Of a stretch of 64,000 nucleotides of DNA, positions 56,728-64,000 are shown one piece after another. Origin of the DNA: Trichostrongylus colubriformis (lineage: Eukaryota; Nematoda; Chromadorea; Rhabditida; Trichostrongylidae); contig OZ022259.1 in assembly GCA_963978905.1 (NCBI GenBank), positions 16,714,068 to 16,778,067 of the forward strand. Reading direction: 5' to 3'. Below the pieces are notes generated by a model. That model was not told the DNA's origin and made no database searches. It saw only the letters and a program-made list of their open reading frames with translations. Position numbers and translations under genes: made by a program. Position 1 is the stretch's first letter. Every line of letters begins with the position of its first letter.

Positions 56728-59700
56728 TTACATCAGTGATGGAAGCACGTACCGCATTCTATTGAAGAATGTCTGAAATACGCAAATTAAGACTTTTGCT
56801 CCCAAGAAGAGCCCCTACCTCGCTTGCCCTGATTCTTTTCTAGAAATTAGCCAAACAAATCAAATTGCAAAAAAAAATACCGCATAAAGTCTAGTAGCTT
56901 GTGTTAGACTGCTTGTGTCAATCATTTCACGAATGGAATGCATTGCCAGCTGAGGGCAGCCGACGTCAATTGTCTGTATACCAAGACGAGCCGCCAGTAT
57001 CGGACCGACTGTCGATCCACAAGGTGAGTCGTTACGAACGACTACTTTCTGAAAATCCACCTGACTCCTGTGCATATAGAGACACCAACTTGGACTTACC
57101 TGCAATGGTACATTCGCTTCTGCAGCAATCTGCTTCAAAAAGGCGTGAGTTGTAGATGTTGTCGCGTAACGTTGGTTCACGTTTATCTTCACAATAACAC
57201 CCTCGTTAAACATGGGCCGATGATTCGTCTAAATTATGCGTCTAGGGTAATACATATAATCATCTGAGAATATGTCGTTCGCTGTGACTGGGCTGTTTCA
57301 CATTCAAAACACCAGATTAACTGTGAACTCACCTCATGCAGATCAGAATAGTTCGGATGAGCGGCGTGCGCCTGATCGGCTGAGACCAGAATACTGCGAG
57401 GAATTGCCTCTTCAAACGCACATCCTTCTCCACCATGAGCTAGGCGTCTCAGCACATATTCAAAGAACGCCGATTGTGCTCCCATTGCAGTTTGAGATCC
57501 AACCTTGAAGTGGATCATGTTAATACACATACCGATGACCTTTGTATCATTGTGAATTTCACCTCCTCATTATCGAAAGCTGCAGCTATACGTATATTAG
57601 TATCGTCCAGGAGGAGACGATCATCGGCCATAGATTCTAGAAGACCTGTCATAGCCGTATAAGTTCCAACCAGATTATCAAGGCGTGCACCAGTTATGAA
57701 CTCGTCATGTATGCCCATGATTCTCTGGAAAAACAAAAATTACAAATAAAAAGACATCTAACTGCTGAAAGCCAAAAAGGGCTGTGGGGAGCAAGACTAT
57801 CGTAACGGCCAAGTATGGACCATCATAAAACGTCCACAGAAAACTTTTCTACTGTAGGCAGGAAGCCGAAACCAGTCCAACTAATGTTGCGAGAATCAGA
57901 AAAGTGAACGTTAGTACCGCAGGATTTGAATCGTAGAGATACAGGTCCATGTCCACCAGTTGTTCCGCTGTTGTATGTGCAGAGGTAGCGATGAGATCGA
58001 GGAAATTCGCATGGTGATCAGCAGAGATGTCACGGGGATCTTTTGGGGCATCACTTTGAGCCTGAAACAATATTCAACTTCATAACAGGCAAAGTCTCAA
58101 AACCCACCAACTACGTAGCTCAGCTCACCAACGGATTCTCCTTCTTAGACGTATTCAGACCGGCCGCAGCAAACGTTTCGAGAATAGGTCTGAGGTGCGT
58201 TTCATTGTTACAATTGAAATTCTCCCGATCCTTCGTAAGATGAATAGCCAGGTTCGGAATGTACAAGATGGGATGGTCAATATTGATGAGCCGCCGAGCA
58301 AGGGTATCACCCTGTAAAATAAACGTGGTTCATACAAAGCTATGAAGAAATAAAAGACCAGCAGCTTCCGATCAAAAGATAAATCGCGCACGAACTGACC
58401 GCTCTGAAAACGACTTCACCGGCGACCGATAGGTCACGATCAAACCATGTGCGCCATAAGCCACCGCCATAAGTCGATACACCGACCTTGAAATGTTTGG
58501 TTACGTTTGCATAAACAATTATACAGGGGGTGCCAAAAAAAGTAATTTTTGTCCTCCACTTCCAACCCCACATCAGTCGAACTTCGGCAAATTCCGACCA
58601 GGTATTTTCATCCCTAAAGTAAAGAGCAGACCTCACTCTATCACTACTCTCCGTCACAGCCTTCTGCACGAGCAGGAACGGTTGCTTGTTCCGAGTGAAC
58701 AAGATATGTCACCTCAGCTGGGCGAAACTTCGTCGCCCTCGTTCACAGCCTTGCCAAGGTCTGTTCACTCGGGTACCTGAGGAGATCATACTGGGTAGAG
58801 TACTTGAATATTCCGTTTTTTTTCGGGTTCCCGATGCCCTTCATTCCCAAGAGCCAGAACGTGCCATTACCACAAGCCCCTCCGGGGCAGGTTTGAGGCA
58901 TGAAAAACGATACTGCGGATCATAGCAGCCTTGTCCAAGCAGCAAGGGCTCTGTGACTTCCATGATCCGAATCCGAAGGTCCAATCCTTAGGAAGCTTCC
59001 CACAAAAGACCTACCATGGAACCGGCTCCACTGTTTTAATGGGACCTTGATACCGTGGGTGCTCTGAAGCCCGACTGCGCCGCTTGAAGATTCCATATTT
59101 TTATGAAAGTGAAAGTAGTGAGTCTCAGCTTGTTCCTGCTTTAGAGGAACATCTCGGGAATATTTTGCCCCAATGCTTTTATCTCTTTCGTTTCCCTAGG
59201 TTTTGTATAATAGGCGGATGAGGGCGGTGAGCAAAATTACTTTTTTGGCACCTCCTGTACATTGCTAGAAATCAATATGAGCAGATGTGCAAGCATATTC
59301 GAATACGTGTATAACACACCTGATTGAACTTCTCGCTTTGCAATTTTGAGATTGGCTTAACGCGAAGGCACGGGCTGTCAGTGTGAGCAACCACTATTGC
59401 AAAGCCGTTACCTGGCGTATATGACCCGCCAACGGCAATGGAAACAATTGCCGAACGATTCCTAAATAACTGTTCTCAGTGAGAACATTCTTATCATGGA
59501 TGTAAGGTAGTTACGCGGAAGGAAAAAATAAACGTGATTTTTGAAACGTGAACATCGAACAGTATCGAAATCTCATGAACGGTGTACCGAACTGAGTAAG
59601 AACTCCTCTTTGTTTCTCCTCTCAAAGGATAGAAGGATAAAGTTTTTCACGTTAATCAGTCCTTTCCTGGGATGCGCCGCACATTCTAGTTCCATTGGCC

Positions 59701-60765
59701 GCGTTCATACTTTGCGCACCGACGCCGTCGCCGCAGGTGCCGGCGTCGAATTGATGCCGGTGTCGGCGTCAGTTTGACGCCGGCACCGGTGGCGACGGCG
59801 TCGGTGCGCAAAGTATGAACGCGGCCATTCAGAATCGTGGTGGCTGGTGAATGTGATGTGGCCTATACAATGGCGATGGCCAGCCGATGTACAAGTCAGT
59901 GCTCTTATCCTCGACGATTGGTACCAACCTACCGAACCCTGAGCGATGAAAGGTTCTGTTGGCCTGGGCGGGCGTCGATACGGGATTTGATCCCCGCATC
60001 ATAATAGTGGGGTCTCCGCCACTGTCACTACACCACCTCCATCTGCGCCGCGTTATTTCTCTTATTATGTGATCTTATTCCCAAGAACATCTGTATAGCA
60101 TGCAACAAACTAATGTGTTGATAAGACCAGGTGTTGCTAAGAATTTCACCTTTACCTTCCTTTATATAAATACCTCTTTCCTCTCCCTTTTACAATCCCA
60201 CCCGTACATCCTAGAGATATTGATGCTTACGATACCAATTTCATTGGAAAAAGCAAGAAATACACTGACTGCTGTCAAGCAACTTACTTTGTAACAAAGT
60301 ATTTTCCCATAGGCTTGATATCCCAATGACCAGACTCAGGCAATTCTATGAAACCTCCTTGAAGAAGACGCTCCTTGCATTCTTGTACAGCTAAAAATCG
60401 TATTAGACTAATTAACTTCTGCTTCCAATTTTTTGCTGTGCCGTCGTTAATGGACCTGACGATGGATGCCACCTACCACATGCTATTATTGCCATAGTTT
60501 TAGTTTCTTCGTTCGAATTTAGGCTTTTTGGTCAATTAGCGATCAAAAATGACAATCGAAGTCAAAAACAAGTTAAACTCACTAAGAAATATTGAACGCG
60601 TATCAGAACGTATTGCTAACAACACAATTAGGGAGAAATTGGAAAAAAAAGAAAGCACAAGAAAGGAAACTGAGTCCTGTCACTCGCCATGGAATGGTGA
60701 CACTGCTTTGTTCAGGAAATTGATGAACTCCTCTGCTTCCTTTCGAATCTCAGGAGGGGCTGGAG
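56728..60765 (-). CDS. dnpp-1: Aspartyl aminopeptidase (M18), 11 exons, 5' end missing
   Basis: A cytosolic dizinc exopeptidase that removes N-terminal Asp/Glu from peptides. Minus-strand exons in order are 60688-60765, 60288-60390, 59320-59461, 58400-58486, 58129-58311, 57918-58061, 57563-57724, 57333-57503, 57100-57228, 56881-57048 and 56728-56772. They join in frame to about 470 residues; human DNPEP has 475. All expected metal and catalytic motifs are present: [49 protein letters not shown] and [13 protein letters not shown]. The first few codons lie upstream and were not found; exon 60688-60765 starts in phase 1 after an acceptor. Its donor reads GC instead of GT. The last exon is inferred from splice sites and spacing. 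One intron holds an R1 MITE. Confidence 0.9.
58524..59257. mobile_element. R1 MITE copy 3, in a dnpp-1 intron
   Basis: The ends CAGGGGGTGCCAAAAAAAGT and ...GGCACCTCCTG are flanked by TA on both sides. It lies between exons 58400-58486 and 59320-59461 and leaves both splice sites intact. Confidence 0.85.
59640..60050 (-). repeat. tRNA-derived SINE, copy 4, interrupted
   Basis: On the minus strand it has the B-box-like GGATCAAATCC and the family tail (GAACTAGAATGTGCGGCGC). A 130-bp MITE splits it. The uninterrupted equivalent is readable at 63455-63745. It lies in a dnpp-1 intron. Confidence 0.75.
59697..59826. mobile_element. GGCCGCGTTC MITE, 130 bp, inserted in a SINE
   Basis: The ends GGCCGCGTTCATACTTTGCG pair over about 51 bp, so the element is almost one palindrome. 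ATT is duplicated on both sides (59694-59696, 59827-59829). Comparison with the intact SINE at 63503 shows the empty site with a single ATT. Confidence 0.9.
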
Positions 60766-63454
60766 CTGAAATGTTGGTGAATAAAGTAGTGAAAGGTTCA
60801 GATAAACGTTAAAATTGACCGACCCATAGACACAGTCTTTCCCTTTCCGATGTAATTGCCATCTGATGCTAGTTCATCTAAAACGGTAATTGATCGAAAA
60901 GACGGAGTCGTCAAATGTTTGAAAGCGATGTCGAGGATAATGCATTGGCTTCTTCGAGCATCTTGCGAATAATGTCGTCAAAAAGTACTGCCCGAAAAGA
61001 TATCGGAGCTCTAATCTGGAGAACAGCTTAAACTCACAAGACATATTTCTCGATTTCAGGAAGAATGGTAATCTAAATCCTCGAGCACAACACGGATGTG
61101 AGAAAAGATGTGACGGTTGTTGCAACTGAAACAAAGCGCTCACTGACTCGAACTCCGATTCGATTTCATTTTCTAATTTTCAATAATAAGAGAGTGTAAG
61201 CGTGAAAGCGCGTAAATCGAATTCTTAAGCCACTTTATCGAAACAAAATCTTTTTGTACCTATGGTCCTATCAGCGAATGGAATGGGCAATGTGGGATTA
61301 GATCCCCTTGGCTATACAGTAGCCTATCGCTGAACTTGCCCAGGAAGGCCGCCTTCGTACTTTGCAGCACCCGGCGCCACCGTCGACGGCGATTCCGAGA
61401 GTATGTAGGCGGTCAATTCTCAACACGCCCAAGACGCATTTCGATATCGGTGAACGATCATTAATTGCGCCCTACAAATTATGTGAGCTGCATCTCCGCG
61501 AAAAAGCCGGCAGCATGTTATTAGTCACTGTGGATTTTGCAAATGTGAGGCAAAAGGTAAGCAGCTCCGAAGCGCTCGTGCCTCATGAGAAAATCAAACA
61601 GTTCATGGCGGACTAGTGTGGTTGGCTCTAGTGCTACAAAAAAAGGTCAAGCAGTTTTGGACGGTTAGTTAAGCTAGAGAGGACAAAACACAAACGAACG
61701 AAGATAGATGGTGTCATCTCTCCTTCTCAGAGATTTCAAGTAAAACCTTTTGTACCAAAGAACAGAAGAGGTTGATGACAGGCACCCGTGGATGATCAAT
61801 AATCTAAATAGATTATTGAACGTTTTGCAGCTTATTCAATTATCATTTCTCTCACGGAAACGCTGATAGTCTGATGACATCAAGAAAACGTTCTATACGT
61901 CACGCTGTCAAGCACTCTCACCACCACTCCCGAGCACAGATAAGATAGCAGTCACCAGCAGTCATCACCCGATTCTGGTGAAAAAAAAGTGTCAGAAGTG
62001 CTTACTTAAAGAGGGTGAGAAGAGACCATGCCTTCACGCTTGTTGTAAAGACTTCTTCCGCCACCTCGGGAGCTCCGACATGCAATGACAAGAGTGGTGT
62101 GAAATTCACCATTGACGGTAAAACAACACTCAATTTCCTCTACACAAGTAGCCCCACTCATCTTCTAGATTCTAAAATTCGTGACCGTGAATCACAAGCT
62201 TCTCTCAAGGAGAATTATACAAAATTAATCACACCACATAATATGAGATGACCTGTTAATGTCACAGAGTCTGACAAGCATATAAAACTATCAGAAGTGC
62301 TCTTTAATTAGCTCATCAATAGCAAATGAATTGTAGGGATCGGAGTAAACAGATCTACATAACTCGTAAATCAATTGCCAGTAGCAATTAACTCTAAATC
62401 TAATGTCACGATTTGTACAAGAGTCACTATGAGCGGTTTTATGACAGTCAGAGAACAGCAAAGTGATGGTAAGTACAGTGGAATAGCTGCAGGTCAACTT
62501 CAGACATTGTTCATAGTTCACGATCCAGCCGATAGCGGCGATTGAATCGCGAACTCTGAACAATAGCTAATGCGTGGTTTTGAGAGAAACAGGAAGAATA
62601 CGTTTTCTTCCTAGATAGAGGACATGCACTGGAATGCTGTAATGAGTGAAGGTAAACGAGGGACGATGAGCTGGTTTTGAAGACTGCGTCTGTCAATATT
62701 ACTGCGGCTGCTGGTACGAGAGCTAACCCGTATTGCCATCAGACCCTCAGATATGATGAATTAAGGCGAAACTTTCCTAGCATGATATCAGTATACCGGA
62801 ATACACAGATGACCAGAAAAATAATAAGCCACACTTAAGCCGAGTAATCATAGTAGAAAAGATTTTTTAGAACATCATGGTTACACAGCATAATTGCTGC
62901 CAAACGAATTAGCAGACATTTGTCTCACTAGTTAAGCTCACTGGGGCACGTTGTTCCTAGCGCAGGCACTGATACCAGAAGCTTCGCAGGCAACCATAAA
63001 TTTATTCACAAGACAGTGCAGTCACAATTAGATGAGCCATACTCATAGAAAAATGGGTGCTATCGCAGTGAGGAGCGCACCTCATAAAAAGTTGCTCATC
63101 TCAGCATTTGGAGCACACTGACCTCGAAAAACTTATAGACTTTGACATGAACACTAGATATATTTCAACAAGATTGTTATATCACTGGATACAAGTTTGT
63201 TGTTTTTGTTTAGATGTTATAGATATATGAAAACTAGAGTTGCAGATGAGAGAAACAAACCCACCAATCGCCGACAAAGGAAGACCGCGAACTGTTGCTG
63301 GAGCAGCGTTATTAAACTGAAACATGAGAAGATCAATGATAAGTTTCCCGATATCAAATCGGCGCAAACACCCTTCGATCATCACGATCAATATCACATT
63401 CATGGATCTCTGGACAGACAAGTGCATACAGGGAAGATAAAAATGATAAAAGGA
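60766..63454. other. Upstream of dnpp-1, no gene established
   Basis: The first dnpp-1 exon should lie here but cannot be picked. One end of a GGCCGC MITE is at 61347-61370. A minus-strand frame at 62291-62563 encodes a Cys-containing peptide (around TNRDIRFRVNCYWQLIYELC) that may be an exon of an unknown secreted protein. The evidence is weak. Confidence 0.35.
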
Positions 63455-63745
63455 TGTTTTCTGGCGTTAATCGATCCCATCTTAGAATGCGCCGCACATT
63501 CTAGTTCCATTCAGAATCGTGGTGGCTGGTGAATGTGATGTGGCCTATACAATGACTTGCGGTGACCACTCGATGTACAAGTCAGTGCTTTTATCCTCCC
63601 ACACAAGTCCGCAACCAATTCACCGACCCCGGAGGATTGGAAGGCTTGGTTGGCCTGGGCGTGCATTACTGCAGGATTTGATCCCATTACCATGAGAGTG
63701 GGGTGCTCGCCACCTGTCACTACACCACCTCCGCCCACAGAGAAG
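63455..63745 (-). repeat. tRNA-derived SINE, copy 5
   Basis: A full-length-looking member in minus orientation: tail GAACTAGAATGTGCGGCGC, body, and tRNA-like head with a worn B box near 63675-63690. It serves as the empty-site reference for the copy at 59640. Confidence 0.75.
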
Positions 63746-64000
63746 GTAAATGTCGTTATAAACTACGGTCACGTTCAGGAGCCTTTTTTTGCTAATGAGG
63801 TTAGATCCTTCCAACTTCATTTTGTTCGATCTTTTCTTGCCACTTCGCCGCAGAGGGAGATGGCAGGAACATAAACAGGAGACAAGACGAGTAGTTAGAC
63901 GTGGGAGGTCCACTGGTCCTGCACCCGACCCGCACTCGGTTGATAGTCATATGCCTTCAAACATTATCCATTATTTGTGTACATATTGCTTGAGGCAAAG

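Noticed and set aside
62291..62563. Secreted Cys-rich protein on the minus strand
   Set aside because: Some Cys spacing is suggestive, but no signal peptide, splice partner or family could be established, so it is only mentioned in the region note.

Overview
This 64-kb window looks like nuclear DNA of a clade V nematode, most probably a parasitic strongylid such as a hookworm relative. The reasons are genes split into many small exons with short introns, TTTCAG/TTTAG-type acceptors (two of them next to start codons, as in spliced-leader trans-splicing), proteins that match animal families, and a dense load of small foldback elements, tRNA-derived SINEs and mariner debris. The species assignment is inference.

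Layout. 1-1132: end of a decayed Ty3/gypsy element with its 3' LTR. 1200-6626: exons of a Thr-rich mucin-like gene, with repeats in its introns. 6.6-9.65 kb: foldback elements made from mariner and tRNA-like sequence. 9659-20009: a whole 10.35-kb LTR retroelement with identical 301-bp LTRs, a TACA target duplication and a broken pol. 20-29.9 kb: gene-poor repeat territory. 29939-31874: a two-exon gene for a small single-pass membrane protein. 32-36.3 kb: more MITEs.

The conserved gene cluster starts at 36420. It holds cytosolic leucyl-tRNA synthetase (30 exons, 1182 aa in my model), an SLC25A39/40-type mitochondrial carrier (10 exons, 366 aa) and the nucleolar protein UTP11 (8 exons, 262 aa), all on the + strand. 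Next come an E2F-family transcription factor (53222-55093, +) and aspartyl aminopeptidase (56728-60765, - strand, 11 exons, first codons not found). For all five, summing my exon lengths keeps the reading frame, and no premature stop was seen.

Functionally the conserved genes are housekeeping: tRNA charging, mitochondrial transport, ribosome biogenesis, transcription control and peptide turnover. They are not one pathway. The SLC25A40-UTP11 adjacency recalls C. elegans C16C10.1/C16C10.2 (from memory). Repeats sit in introns of all five genes except possibly the carrier, without touching exons.

The most unusual object is the LTR element. It carries a membrane-anchored, envelope-like segment upstream of the protease and an array of about six 127-147-bp repeats sharing the core TGGCGCAATCC. 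It also has a 3-kb G-poor stretch without a usable reading frame, and a pol with frameshifts and stops despite LTRs that look brand new.
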